From positions 310,001 through 374,000 of the forward strand of contig CAYZWI010000001.1 of the NCBI GenBank assembly GCA_964482205.1: DNA of 64,000 nt. The letters run 5' to 3'. Both the position numbers and the translations under genes were made by a program. This stretch comes from JAZDGX01 sp964482205. GTDB lineage: Bacteria; Eisenbacteria; RBG-16-71-46; CAIMUX01; WJJG01. The notes under the pieces are model-generated. The model was not told the DNA's origin. It made no database searches and was given only the letters and a program-made list of their open reading frames with translations. This document shows, piece by piece, positions 47,480 to 56,627 of the stretch (its first letter is position 1; each line of letters opens with the position of its first letter).

Positions 47480-49013
47480 GCCTCGGTCCGTCTCCCTCCT
47501 CCGCAGCCGGCGGGGTCCAGCGCACGCGCAGCTTGCGGGCCGCCTCGGCTTCATCCAACCGCCCCACCCGCGTGCATCCCGGCGCTCCATGGAGCAGGTC
47601 CGGGCTCTCGCGCACCTCGACGGCGATCGCCTGCAGCGCCGCGGCGAAGCGGTCCAGCGAATCGCGCGTCTCGGTCTCGGTGGGCTCGATCATGAGCGCA
47701 TCGGGAACGATCAAGGGGAAAGAGACGGTCGGCGCGTGGAACCCGTAATCGAGGAGGCGCTTGGCGACATCGATGTTGCGCACCCCGTGCTCGCGCGTCC
47801 AGGAGCCATTGGAAACGAATTCGTGCATGCATGCTTCGCGCTTCGCGACCGGGAAGGCGCTCTCGACTTTCTTCATGAGGTAGTTCGCATTGACGATCGC
47901 CGCGCGGCTGACCGCGGCCAGCCCTTCCGGACCGAGCGAGCGGATGTAGGCATACGCGCGCAGGATCACGCCCACATTCCCGACATACGGATGCACGCGG
48001 CCGATCGAGCGCTCGGAGCGCTGCAGCAACCGGTAGCCGCCCTGCTCCTCGATCACGCGCGGCAGCGGCAGGAAGGGCACCAGCGTCTCCTTGACCCCCA
48101 CCGGGCCCGCTCCCGGCCCGCCTCCTCCGTGCGGCGTGGAGAAGGTCTTGTGCAAGTTCATGTGCACGATGTCGACGCCCATCGCTCCCGGCTGCGCGAG
48201 GCCGACGAGCGCGTTCAGGTTCGCGCCGTCCATGTAGACCAGCCCGTCGACGGCGTGGATGCGTGCCGCGATCGCCTCGATGTCCTTCTCGAAGAGGCCG
48301 AGCGTGTTGGGATTCGTCACCATGATGCCGGCCGTGTGCGCGTCGATGGCCGCGTCCAGGGCCGCCAGGTCGATCCGCCCATCGGGGCCGGAACGAAGCT
48401 CGCGCGGCGTGAAACCGCTCAGGACCACGCTCGCCGGATTCGTGCCGTGGGCCGAATCGGGAATGAGCACCGTGCGCTTGTCGTTGCCTTTCGCGCGATG
48501 GTAGGCGCGGAGCAGCTTCATGCCCAGGAACTCGCCCTGGGCCCCCGCCGCGGGGTGCAGGCTCACCGCGTCCATCCCGACGATCGCGGCCAGCGCGCGC
48601 TCGGCCAGCCAGAGCATCTCGAGCATGCCCTGCACGCACGCTTCCGGGGCGTCGGGATGCAGGAAGGCCCATTCGGGCTGGCGCGCAAGCTCCTCGTTGA
48701 TCTTCGGGTTGTACTTCATCGTGCACGAGCCGAGCGGGTAGAGGCTCTTCTCGAGATGATGGTTGAGGGTCGAGAGCATCGTGTAATGGCGCACCGCCTC
48801 GAGTTCGCTCACCTCGGGCAGCAGCGGAGGCGCGTCGCGCAGCAGAGCGGCGGGAATCTCGCCTTCCGGGGCCGCGGGCACATCGAGCGCGGGAAAGCGA
48901 TAGCCGGGCTGTCCCGTCACGCTGCGTTCGAAGATGAGGCCGACCGCGCCTTGAAGATTGCAGGCGGAAGCTTCCGCCCGCGGCTCGCGTGCGTGGAGAT
49001 CAGCTTCGGGCAT
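47472..49013 (-). CDS. gcvPB: Glycine dehydrogenase (decarboxylating), subunit 2
   Basis: The PLP-binding half of the split glycine-cleavage P protein. The 513 residues include the PLP lysine in HMNLHKTFSTPHGGGGPG, SLYPLGSCTMKYNP near the N-terminus and AHGTNPASV. With GcvPA it removes CO2 from glycine and passes the aminomethyl group to the lipoyl arm of GcvH. ATG at 49013 follows AGGGAG and overlaps the gcvPA end by 14 bp. Confidence 0.96.
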   Translation of the reverse strand: MPEADLHAREPRAEASACNLQGAVGLIFERSVTGQPGYRFPALDVPAAPEGEIPAALLRDAPPLLPEVSELEAVRHYTMLSTLNHHLEKSLYPLGSCTMKYNPKINEELARQPEWAFLHPDAPEACVQGMLEMLWLAERALAAIVGMDAVSLHPAAGAQGEFLGMKLLRAYHRAKGNDKRTVLIPDSAHGTNPASVVLSGFTPRELRSGPDGRIDLAALDAAIDAHTAGIMVTNPNTLGLFEKDIEAIAARIHAVDGLVYMDGANLNALVGLAQPGAMGVDIVHMNLHKTFSTPHGGGGPGAGPVGVKETLVPFLPLPRVIEEQGGYRLLQRSERSIGRVHPYVGNVGVILRAYAYIRSLGPEGLAAVSRAAIVNANYLMKKVESAFPVAKREACMHEFVSNGSWTREHGVRNIDVAKRLLDYGFHAPTVSFPLIVPDALMIEPTETETRDSLDRFAAALQAIAVEVRESPDLLHGAPGCTRVGRLDEAEAARKLRVRWTPPAAEEGDGPRRG

Positions 49014-50436
49014 GTCCGCTCCCTTTCTTCGCCCCGCTGCCCGGCCGCGGAGCCTTCCCGCGCGCCTCGGAGCCGGCTTCGGAAACCGCCTCGGCGAGCG
49101 CGTCCGCGAGTGCATCGATGTCCTCGCGCGTCCGCTTCTCCGTCACGGCGATCAGGAGCTCATTCTCTCGCCCGGGCAGGAAGCGGCTGAGCGGAATGCC
49201 GGCGAGAATGCCGTAATGCAGGAAGACGAAATCGACGGCGGCCTCGGCGGGCCGCCCGAGATCGACGACGAATTCGCGGAAGAAAGGCCCCGCGTGCGGA
49301 AGCCGCGCTCCCGGAATCGCGCCCACCCGTTCGCGCGCGTAGCGGGCGCGGGCGAGGCATTGCCCCGCCGCCTCGCGCAGGCCGCGCGGCCCCACGAGGG
49401 CGAGGTAGATCGTCGCCCGCAGGGCGAGCAGCGCGCTGTTGGTGCAGATGTTCGAGGTCGCCTTCTCGCGCCGGATGTGCTGTTCGCGCGTCTGCAGAGT
49501 GAGCGTGTAGCCGCGGCGCCCGCCGGCATCGGCCGCTTCGGCCACGAGACGGCCGGGCAGCCTGCGAATGTGGGCGGTGCGGGTCGCGAAGGTTCCGCCG
49601 GTCGGGCCGCCGAACTGCGCCGGGATCCCGAGCGGCTGCAAGTCGCCGACGACCGTGTCCGCCCCCCAGCGCGCCGGAGGCGCGAGCAGGCCGAGCGAGA
49701 GCGGGTCGGCGGAGATGACGAGATGCGGACGCGTTCCGGGCGCCTTGCCGAGCGACGCGGGCAGGCGGTCGAGCTGCTCGACGAGCCCGAAGAAATTCGG
49801 TTGCTGCACGAGCACCGCCGCCACCGCCGGGCCTTCGGCCAGAGCCTTCTCGAGCGCATCGAAGTCGATGCGGCCCTCGCGTTCGGGAAGAACCTCGAGC
49901 CGCGCGCCCGTGCCTTCCAGATATGTCTCGATCACGCCCCGGATGCGCGGGCTCACCACCGCCGGCGCGAGGATGCGCTCGCCGCGCGTCGCCGAGCGGG
50001 CGAGCAGGACCGCCTCGGCCGCGGCGGATGCGCCGTCGTACATCGAGGCGTTCGCCACATCCATGCCGGTCAGCTCGCAGATCATGGTCTGGAATTCGAA
50101 GATCGCCGCGAGCGTTCCCTGCGCCACTTCCGGCTGATAGGGCGTGTACGCGGTGCTGAATTCCGAGCGCGACACGAGGGCGTCGATCGCGGCGGGAATC
50201 ACATGATCGTAGATTCCGCCGCCGAGAAAGCTCGGCACGGAGGCATCGTAGTTGCCTCCGCCCAGAACGGCGAAGTGGCGCCGCAGCTCGCATTCCGAGA
50301 GCGCCGGCGGCACAGCGAGCGGCCGGCGCAGGCGCAGCCGGTCCGGGATCTGCGCGACGAGCTCGTCGAACGAGCGCACCCCGATCGCCGCCAGCATCGC
50401 CTCGCCTTCCGCGGAAGAATGGCCGAGGTAGCTCAC
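49000..50436 (-). CDS. gcvPA: Glycine dehydrogenase (decarboxylating), subunit 1
   Basis: The other half of the split P protein, 478 residues. FLGGGIYDHVIPAAID, EFSTAYTPYQPEVAQGTLAAIFEFQTM (split family motif) and MYDGASAAAEA are its signatures. It lacks the PLP lysine and needs GcvPB. GTG start overlaps the gcvH stop as GTGA, so translation is coupled. The last 30 residues form a Lys/Gly-rich tail. Confidence 0.96.
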   Translation of the reverse strand: MSYLGHSSAEGEAMLAAIGVRSFDELVAQIPDRLRLRRPLAVPPALSECELRRHFAVLGGGNYDASVPSFLGGGIYDHVIPAAIDALVSRSEFSTAYTPYQPEVAQGTLAAIFEFQTMICELTGMDVANASMYDGASAAAEAVLLARSATRGERILAPAVVSPRIRGVIETYLEGTGARLEVLPEREGRIDFDALEKALAEGPAVAAVLVQQPNFFGLVEQLDRLPASLGKAPGTRPHLVISADPLSLGLLAPPARWGADTVVGDLQPLGIPAQFGGPTGGTFATRTAHIRRLPGRLVAEAADAGGRRGYTLTLQTREQHIRREKATSNICTNSALLALRATIYLALVGPRGLREAAGQCLARARYARERVGAIPGARLPHAGPFFREFVVDLGRPAEAAVDFVFLHYGILAGIPLSRFLPGRENELLIAVTEKRTREDIDALADALAEAVSEAGSEARGKAPRPGSGAKKGSGHARS

Positions 50437-50837
50437 GCGCCCTTTCCTCCCAGCTCCCCGAGGAGCACCCGGTACTGCTCCGCCGTCAGCAGTTGATTCA
50501 CTTCGGCCGCGTTGCCAAGACGCCCGCGCACCATCCAGCCTTCTTCGTACGGCGAGCGATTCACGGCGGCCGGGTCTCCCGCGAGCGCGTCATTGGCCGC
50601 GATCACTTCCCCGCTCAAGGGAGAGAAGAGATCGGAGGCCGCCTTCACCGCCTCGACCGTGCCAAAGGGCTCGCCCTGGCGCATCGCGGTGCCCGGTGCA
50701 GGCAACTCCACGTACACGATCTCGCTCAGTTGCTCCTGGGCGTAATGCGTGATGCCCACGGTGAACTCGCCGCCCTGGATGCGCACCCACTCGTGGTCCT
50801 TGGTGTAGCGCAGGTCGTCCGGAACTTGCATTGCCAT
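50433..50837 (-). CDS. gcvH: Glycine cleavage system H protein
   Basis: Lipoyl carrier of the glycine-cleavage complex, 134 residues. The lipoylated lysine is in TVEAVKAASDL; YTKDHEWVR at the N-terminus and GWMVRGRL near the end are typical. Seen between gcvT and gcvPA with G-rich ribosome site (GGGGGGACG) before the ATG. 55 bp separate it from gcvT. Confidence 0.96.
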   Translation of the reverse strand: MAMQVPDDLRYTKDHEWVRIQGGEFTVGITHYAQEQLSEIVYVELPAPGTAMRQGEPFGTVEAVKAASDLFSPLSGEVIAANDALAGDPAAVNRSPYEEGWMVRGRLGNAAEVNQLLTAEQYRVLLGELGGKGA

Positions 50838-50892
50838 GGTCGTCCCCCCGGCCGGTTGCGCCGGCCTCGGCCGGCGACTGGTTTCTCCTCGC

Positions 50893-51999
50893 CTACCCCT
50901 TGCGCGCCGAACCGTGCTTGTAGAAGGGCCTCTCGACGATGCGGGCGGGAATCGTGGTCCCCCGCGCGTCGATCGCGATCTCGCTTCCCACTTCCGCGTG
51001 GGCGGGCTGAACGAGCCCCATGCCCATGCCCTTCTCGAGCGAAGGGCAGTAGCCGCCGCTGGTCACCACTCCCGCCTGCTTCCCTCCCGCCAGAATCGGA
51101 TAGCCGTGACGAGGAAGGCGCTTCGAATCGACTTCGAAGCCGATCAGCGTGCGCTGAACGCCCGCCTCTTTCTGCGCGACGAGAGCCTGCTTTCCCACGA
51201 AGTCGGGCTTCTTGAACTTGACCACCCAGCGCAACCCCGTTTCGAGCGGCGTCGTGTCCTCGGAGAGCTCGTTGCCGTAGAGCGCGTAGTTCACTTCCAT
51301 GCGCAGGCTGTCACGCGCGCCCAGCCCGATCGGCTCGATGCCCGTCTCCTGCCCCCATTCGATCAACTGTTCCCACAGCGGCACGGCCAGCTCGCGCGGG
51401 AGGTAGATCTCGAAGCCATCTTCTCCCGTGTAGCCGTTGCGGCTGATCAGCACCGCTCCGCCGCGCCATTCGCAGCGCGTGTGGGTGTAGTAGACGACAT
51501 CGCGCACCGCGTCGGCGAAGGGCGCGCGCAGGAGCGATTCGGCCTTCGGGCCCTGCAAGGCGATTTGGGCGAGCCGCCCGGTCGCATCTTCCAACTCCAC
51601 GCCCGCCGGCTTGCGGCTCTCGATCCACTCCCACACCTTGGCCGCGTTGGCCGCGTTCGCCACCATGAGCACTTCGCCGGGAAGGCGGTAGACGGTCACA
51701 TCGTCGATGATCCCGCCTTGCGGATTGCAGAGGGCGCTGTAGAGCAGCTGGTTCTCCGCCACGCGCGTGAGATCATTGGTGATGAGGTGGTCCACATAGG
51801 CAAGCGCCTGAGGGCCGCGAAAGAAGAAGCGGCCCATGTGCGAGACATCGAAGAGCCCGGCGCGGCTGCGCACCGTCAGGTGCTCGTGGATGATCCCCTG
51901 CGGAAACTGGACGGGCATTTCCCAGCCCGCGAACGGAACGAGGCGCCCGCCGCTTCGCTGGTGGACTTCAAACAGCGGAGTTCTCTTCAATTCAGGCAT
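50893..51999 (-). CDS. gcvT: Glycine cleavage T protein (aminomethyltransferase)
   Basis: Releases ammonia from the aminomethyl-lipoyl arm and forms methylene-tetrahydrofolate. The 368 residues show LFDVSHMGR, GGIIDDVTVYRL, ALQGP and RNGYTGEDGFEIY, and LGARDSLRMEVNYALYGNEL. ATG at 51999 follows AAGGAG. First gene of the gcv-GlmL run; its promoter lies just upstream, and the leader (about 30 bases) is too short for a glycine riboswitch. Confidence 0.96.
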   Translation of the reverse strand: MPELKRTPLFEVHQRSGGRLVPFAGWEMPVQFPQGIIHEHLTVRSRAGLFDVSHMGRFFFRGPQALAYVDHLITNDLTRVAENQLLYSALCNPQGGIIDDVTVYRLPGEVLMVANAANAAKVWEWIESRKPAGVELEDATGRLAQIALQGPKAESLLRAPFADAVRDVVYYTHTRCEWRGGAVLISRNGYTGEDGFEIYLPRELAVPLWEQLIEWGQETGIEPIGLGARDSLRMEVNYALYGNELSEDTTPLETGLRWVVKFKKPDFVGKQALVAQKEAGVQRTLIGFEVDSKRLPRHGYPILAGGKQAGVVTSGGYCPSLEKGMGMGLVQPAHAEVGSEIAIDARGTTIPARIVERPFYKHGSARKG

Positions 52000-52036
52000 G
52001 CGTTGATCTCCTTCCCGGTCATTGGCCAAGCGGGAG

Positions 52037-52066
52037 ACCATAGCACCGCGCGCGCGGGAGCGTCAA
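52037..52066 (-). promoter_or_regulatory. Promoter of the gcvT-H-PA-PB-GlmL operon
   Basis: Minus-strand -35 TTGACG (52066-52061), an 18-bp spacer and -10 TATGGT (52042-52037), preceded by TGC. The expected leader to the gcvT ATG is about 30 bases. Confidence 0.65.
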
Positions 52067-52129
52067 CGCCGGCATGCGAGCGTGCGAGAGCAACGCGGGC
52101 GCATGATGCAGGCCATGCGCGGCTTCCGC

Positions 52130-55003
52130 TCAGAGCGTGCCGGCCAGCGCCCTTCCGGTCCACGACCCGGCGACGCGGCTGACCTCTTCCGGCGTTCCTT
52201 GCGCGACGATCCCCCCGCCTTCCACGCCGCCTTCGGGACCGAGATCGATCACCCAGTCGGCGCTGCGGATCACATCCAGCTGGTGCTCGATCACGATCAC
52301 GGTGTTGCCCGCGTCCACGAGGCGCGCGAGCACGCCGAGGAGGATCCGGATGTCCTCCAGGTGCAGGCCCGTCGTCGGCTCATCGAGGATGTAGAGCGTG
52401 CGGCCGGTCGCGACGCGCGACAGCTCGGTCGCGAGCTTCACCCGCTGCGCCTCGCCTCCCGAAAGCGTCGTGGCCGGCTGTCCGAGGTGGAGGTAGCCGA
52501 GGCCCACATCCTTCAAGGTGGCGAGCCGTCGATTGAGGCCGGGAATCGCGCCGAAGAAATTCGCCGCTTCGTCGACGGTCATCTCGAGGGCATCGTGGAT
52601 ATTCTTTCCCTTGAAGTGCACTTCGAGCGTCTCGCGATTGTATCGCCGCCCGCCGCACACATCGCAGGTGACATACACATCGGGGAGGAAGTGCATCTCG
52701 ATCTTGACCGCGCCGTCGCCTTTGCACGCTTCACAGCGCCCGCCCTTCACATTGAACGAGAAGCGGCCGGGACGATAGCCGCGCATGCGCGCCTCGGGCA
52801 ATTCGGCGTAGAGATTGCGAATGAAGTCGAACGCGCCGGTGTAGGTGGCGGGATTCGATCGCGGAGTGCGGCCGATCGGCGACTGGTCGATGCCGATGAC
52901 CTTGTCGAGGTGCTCGATGCCGCGGATCTCGCGATGCGCGCCGGGGATGATCGAGGCGCGATGGAGCCGCCGCGCGAGCGCGCGGTGCAGGATGTCCTCG
53001 ACCAGCGTGCTCTTGCCCGATCCCGACACGCCCGTCACGCACAGGAAGCGGCCGAGGGGAAAGCGGACATCGATGCCTTTCAGGTTGTGCTCGGTCGCGC
53101 CCTCGATCTCGAGCCACTTCCCGCTGCCCGCGCGGCGCTCCGCGGGGACGCGGATCTCCGCCCGCCCCTCGAGGTACGCGGCCGTGAAAGACTCGCCGGT
53201 CACCCGCAAGCTCTCCGGAGGCCCTTCGGCGACGATCCGCCCGCCTTCCTTTCCGGCCCGCGGCCCGAGATCGACGACATGCTCGGCGGCGCGAACGGTG
53301 TCGAGATCGTGCTCGACCACGATCACGGTGTTGCCCAGATCGCGCAGCTCCTTCAGCGCCGCGAGCAGCCGCTGGTTGTCGCGGCAATGCAGCCCGATGC
53401 TGGGCTCATCGAGCACATACAGCACGCCGACGAGCTGCGAGCCGATTTGCGTCGCGAGCCGGATGCGCTGCATCTCGCCGCTCGAGAGCGTCCCCGCCGC
53501 GCGATCGAGCGTCAGATACCCGAGGCCCACATTGCGCAAGAACTCCAACCGGTCGCGAATCTCCTTTCGAATCTGCTGCGTGATGGCGCGCGCGCGCTCA
53601 TCGCCCGCGAGGGCGTCGACCGCCGACGCCGCCGCGGTCACGCTGAGCGCCGTCCATTCCTGGATGTGGAAGTCGCCCACCTTGACGGCGAGACTCTCCG
53701 GTCGCAGGCGTCCCCCTCCGCACGCGGGGCAGGCGCGCGGGCTCATCAGGCGGCCGATCCACTCGCGCATCTCGCTCGAACGCGTCTCGCGATAGCGGCG
53801 CTGCAGATTCGGGATCACCCCTTCGAACGCCACCTGGCCCTCGTAGCGCCCGCGTCTGGTCTGGATGCGGACCGCGACTTCCTCGCCTTCGGTGCCGTGC
53901 AGGATGAGCTTGCGCGCTCGGGGAGAGAGACGGTTCCACGGTATCTCGGGGTCGAAGCCGTAGTGCTTGCCCATGTGGCGCACGAGCTGCCTGAACCATC
54001 CGGACACGCCGCCGGAGAAGGCGGCCAGCGCGCCGCTGAAGACCGATTCGGCCGGCTGCGTGACGACGAGCTCCGGATCCACTTCGTTCAGAAATCCCAG
54101 ACCCTGGCAGGTCGGGCAGGCGCCGTAGGGGCTGTTGAAGGAGAAATTTCGCGGATGCAGATCGGGGAAGCTGCGGCCGCACTGCACGCAGGCCGCCCGC
54201 TCGCTGAAGGCCTGCTCGCCGCCCGGCCCGCCGCTCACGAGCACGGTGCCGTTGCTGAGGCCCAGCGCCGTCTCGAGCGCTTCGACGAGCCTGCCCCGCT
54301 TCTCGGCGCTCACCGTCAGGCGGTCGATCACCGCTTCGATGGTGTGCTTCGCGGTCTTCTTCAACTTGACCGGCTCGTCGAGCGAGACGATCTCGCCGTC
54401 GATGCGCGCGCGCACGAAGCCGCCCCGGCGCAAGCGTTCGAGCTCGGCCTGGAACTCCCCTTTGCGTCCCTGCACCAGCGGTGCGAGCACCGTGACGCGA
54501 TTGCCCGAATAGGCGCTCGCGACGGCGCGCGTGATCTCGTCGATCGTCTGGCGCCCCACCCGAATGTGGCAGTAGGGACAGTGGGGAACGCCGATCCGGG
54601 CGAAGAGCACCCGGAGGTAATCGTAGATCTCGGTGACCGTCGCGACCGTCGAGCGCGGATTGCTGCCGGCCACGCGTTGATCGATGGCGATCGCGGGGCT
54701 CAAGCCCTGGATGTGATCGACATCGGGCTTGCGAAGCTGGCCGAGGAACTGGCGGGCGTAGGCCGAGAGGCTCTCGACATATCGGCGCTGCCCTTCGGCG
54801 TACAGCGTGTCGAAGGCGAGAGAGCTCTTGCCCGATCCGGAGACGCCGGTGATGACGATCAGCGCGCCGCGCGGCAGGCGGACGCTCAGGTTCTGGAGAT
54901 TGTGCTCGCGGGCGCCTTCGACCACGATCCAGCCGGTGTCGCCGCCGGTCGAAAGGTCAGGCGAGTCGTTCCGCGATGGACTTCTTTTCTTTCTCGGACT
55001 CAT
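52130..55003 (-). CDS. uvrA: Excinuclease ABC subunit A
   Basis: Damage-recognition ATPase of nucleotide excision repair. The 957 residues contain two ABC units: Walker A GVSGSGKSSLAFDTLYAE (about 45-60) and GVSGSGKSTLVEDILH (about 635-650), signature motifs LSSGEMQRIRLA (first; usually LSGGEAQ) and LSGGEAQRVKLA (second), and zinc modules with CVQCG...CPTCQ and CEACKGDG...CDVCGG. The protein is complete. The start at ATG 55003 has no ribosome site; a TTG at 55024 follows AGGAAG and would add seven residues. A -10 box lies only ten bases before the ATG. Confidence 0.95.
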   Translation of the reverse strand: MSPRKKRSPSRNDSPDLSTGGDTGWIVVEGAREHNLQNLSVRLPRGALIVITGVSGSGKSSLAFDTLYAEGQRRYVESLSAYARQFLGQLRKPDVDHIQGLSPAIAIDQRVAGSNPRSTVATVTEIYDYLRVLFARIGVPHCPYCHIRVGRQTIDEITRAVASAYSGNRVTVLAPLVQGRKGEFQAELERLRRGGFVRARIDGEIVSLDEPVKLKKTAKHTIEAVIDRLTVSAEKRGRLVEALETALGLSNGTVLVSGGPGGEQAFSERAACVQCGRSFPDLHPRNFSFNSPYGACPTCQGLGFLNEVDPELVVTQPAESVFSGALAAFSGGVSGWFRQLVRHMGKHYGFDPEIPWNRLSPRARKLILHGTEGEEVAVRIQTRRGRYEGQVAFEGVIPNLQRRYRETRSSEMREWIGRLMSPRACPACGGGRLRPESLAVKVGDFHIQEWTALSVTAAASAVDALAGDERARAITQQIRKEIRDRLEFLRNVGLGYLTLDRAAGTLSSGEMQRIRLATQIGSQLVGVLYVLDEPSIGLHCRDNQRLLAALKELRDLGNTVIVVEHDLDTVRAAEHVVDLGPRAGKEGGRIVAEGPPESLRVTGESFTAAYLEGRAEIRVPAERRAGSGKWLEIEGATEHNLKGIDVRFPLGRFLCVTGVSGSGKSTLVEDILHRALARRLHRASIIPGAHREIRGIEHLDKVIGIDQSPIGRTPRSNPATYTGAFDFIRNLYAELPEARMRGYRPGRFSFNVKGGRCEACKGDGAVKIEMHFLPDVYVTCDVCGGRRYNRETLEVHFKGKNIHDALEMTVDEAANFFGAIPGLNRRLATLKDVGLGYLHLGQPATTLSGGEAQRVKLATELSRVATGRTLYILDEPTTGLHLEDIRILLGVLARLVDAGNTVIVIEHQLDVIRSADWVIDLGPEGGVEGGGIVAQGTPEEVSRVAGSWTGRALAGTL

Positions 55004-55012
55004 AGGCGGGCG

Positions 55013-55021
55013 AGAATAGCA
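55013..55021 (-). promoter_or_regulatory. Extended -10 element before uvrA
   Basis: TGC-TATTCT on the minus strand (55021-55013) without a clear -35. Transcription would start 3-4 bases before the ATG at 55003, giving a leaderless or nearly leaderless uvrA message. No LexA-like box was noticed. Confidence 0.45.
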
Positions 55022-55088
55022 CAAGGACAGCTTCCTCGCCCGTCCCAGGCGCGCGGCGCGACGGGCCTCCTTCGGGCCGCGCGGGCGC

Positions 55089-56453
55089 TCACTCCCCCAG
55101 GGCGCGCTGGAAGCGCGCGTGCGAGAGGAGCAGCGCGATCTCGGCCTGGATGCTCGCCACTTCCGCGCGGCGCAGCTTCAAGCGCGCATCGTCCCAGTCC
55201 AGCAGCGTGCCCGCTCCGCTTTCGTAGAGCGCCTGCTGCAAGCGCAGGTTTTCCGCCGCCAGGGTGACCCCGGTGTGCGCCGCGTTCACGCTCTCGCGGG
55301 CGTCGCGAATCGCCAGGCTCAGGTTGCGCACTTCGAGGGTCACTTCCTTCTCGAGCCGTTCCAGGGTCTCCCGGCTCTCGAGCTCGAACCCCTTGGCGCG
55401 CTCGATCTCGCCTTCCGTCTGCAGGCCGTTGAACAGCGTGAGCGTGGCGGCGATGGCGACCGACCAATCCTCGCTGGTGTAGTCGTACGGCGAGGTGTAC
55501 CACGCTCCCGAAAACGGATCGCGCTGCTTCTGGTCGCCGTCCCGCTTGGTCTTGTCCCAGGTCGCCTGCGCGCCCAGGGTGGGAAGCCGCAACCAGCGCG
55601 CGGCGGATTGCCCGAGCTCCGCGGAGCGCAGCCGCGCGCGGGCGGCGGCCACATCGGGCCGCCGGGCGAGCGCCTGCCCCACCCACGCGTCGACATTCCC
55701 CTCGGGATCGCGCTCGGGCACCACCAGAGCCGAGTCCACTTCGAACTCGGCGCGGGGGTCGATGCCCATCACGATGGCGAGGCTGCCGTGCTGCGCCGAA
55801 ACGGCGTTTCGCCGTTGAATCGAGATGAGCTCGGCGTCGGCCAGGCTCACCTGCGCCTGGAGCACGTCGGTGCGCGCCACCGACCCGAGGCGAAAGAGCG
55901 TCTCCGCCCGGCGAAGCTGCTCCCGTGCCACCGAGACGGCGCGCTCCTCGACTTCCGCGAGCTTGATGCTCGCCACGCTCGCGTAGAACTGCTCGCGCGC
56001 GGAAACCTCGATCGCGCTGCGGGCGTCGTTCAGGTCCTGGGAAGCGGCCGCGTAGGCCTGCTTCTGGGCGCTGATCGATCGCCAGGCGGGGACATTGATG
56101 AGCGAACTGCGAAGCGTCACTCCTCCCCACAAGGTCGATCCCTCGTCGGTCAGGAGCCCGGCAACCGCCTGGCGCCCTTGCTGCCATCCTCCATCCGCAG
56201 TGATGCTCGGAAGCAGCCCGTTGTACGAAGACCAGTAACTTCCGCGCGCCGCATTCTCCCGCCCGATCGCCTGCCCCAGGAGGTCGCTGTTCTCGAGCGC
56301 GATCTCGACCGCCCGCTCGACGCGCAACGGGCCGTCCAGAGCCAACGGCTGCCCGGCCGGTTGAGCTCCGGCCAGGGCCGTCCCGACGGTGAATAGAAAT
56401 ACGATCAGTCCGGCGACCCGCCCGGTCCGCATGCACACTCCTGCGCGCCCCAT
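55089..56453 (-). CDS. TolC-family outer-membrane efflux channel protein
   Basis: A 454-residue exported protein. The signal peptide is near residues 10-32 (VAGLIVFLFTVGTALAGAQP). The repeat-related halves of the TolC fold follow: VERAVEIALENS, REQFYASVASIKLAEVEERAV and LRRAETLFRLGSVARTDVLQAQ, and the second half with YESGAGTLLDWDDARLKLRRAE. Partners (membrane-fusion and inner-membrane pump) are not in the window. ATG at 56453 follows GGGGAGG; a later ATG at 56432 is possible. A perfect inverted repeat separates it from the gene upstream. Confidence 0.88.
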   Translation of the reverse strand: MGRAGVCMRTGRVAGLIVFLFTVGTALAGAQPAGQPLALDGPLRVERAVEIALENSDLLGQAIGRENAARGSYWSSYNGLLPSITADGGWQQGRQAVAGLLTDEGSTLWGGVTLRSSLINVPAWRSISAQKQAYAAASQDLNDARSAIEVSAREQFYASVASIKLAEVEERAVSVAREQLRRAETLFRLGSVARTDVLQAQVSLADAELISIQRRNAVSAQHGSLAIVMGIDPRAEFEVDSALVVPERDPEGNVDAWVGQALARRPDVAAARARLRSAELGQSAARWLRLPTLGAQATWDKTKRDGDQKQRDPFSGAWYTSPYDYTSEDWSVAIAATLTLFNGLQTEGEIERAKGFELESRETLERLEKEVTLEVRNLSLAIRDARESVNAAHTGVTLAAENLRLQQALYESGAGTLLDWDDARLKLRRAEVASIQAEIALLLSHARFQRALGE

Positions 56454-56576
56454 GCCGTCCTCCCCTTCTTGCGTGGCGGCCAAAAGCAAACAGCGAAGGT
56501 ACGAAAGCCCCGGCCGTCTGTTCCCGATGCCGGCCGATCCCGGATGGCGACTCCTTCGAGCCGGGCTGCGCGGTTC

Positions 56577-56612
56577 CGGCGCCTGGCGCCCGCGCGGCCA
56601 CGCCAGGCGCCG
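56577..56612 (-). terminator. Perfect inverted repeat after the ExbB-like gene
   Basis: CGGCGCCTGGCG (minus strand) and its exact complement face each other around a 12-base loop, giving a 12-bp G+C-rich stem 16 bp after the stop codon at 56628. No T-tract follows. It separates the upstream unit from the TolC-like gene. Confidence 0.5.
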
Positions 56613-56627
56613 CAAGGCTCGTCCGCG

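Noticed and set aside
52000..52060. A glycine riboswitch ahead of gcvT
   Set aside because: The predicted leader is about 30 bases, too short for the known tandem glycine aptamers.
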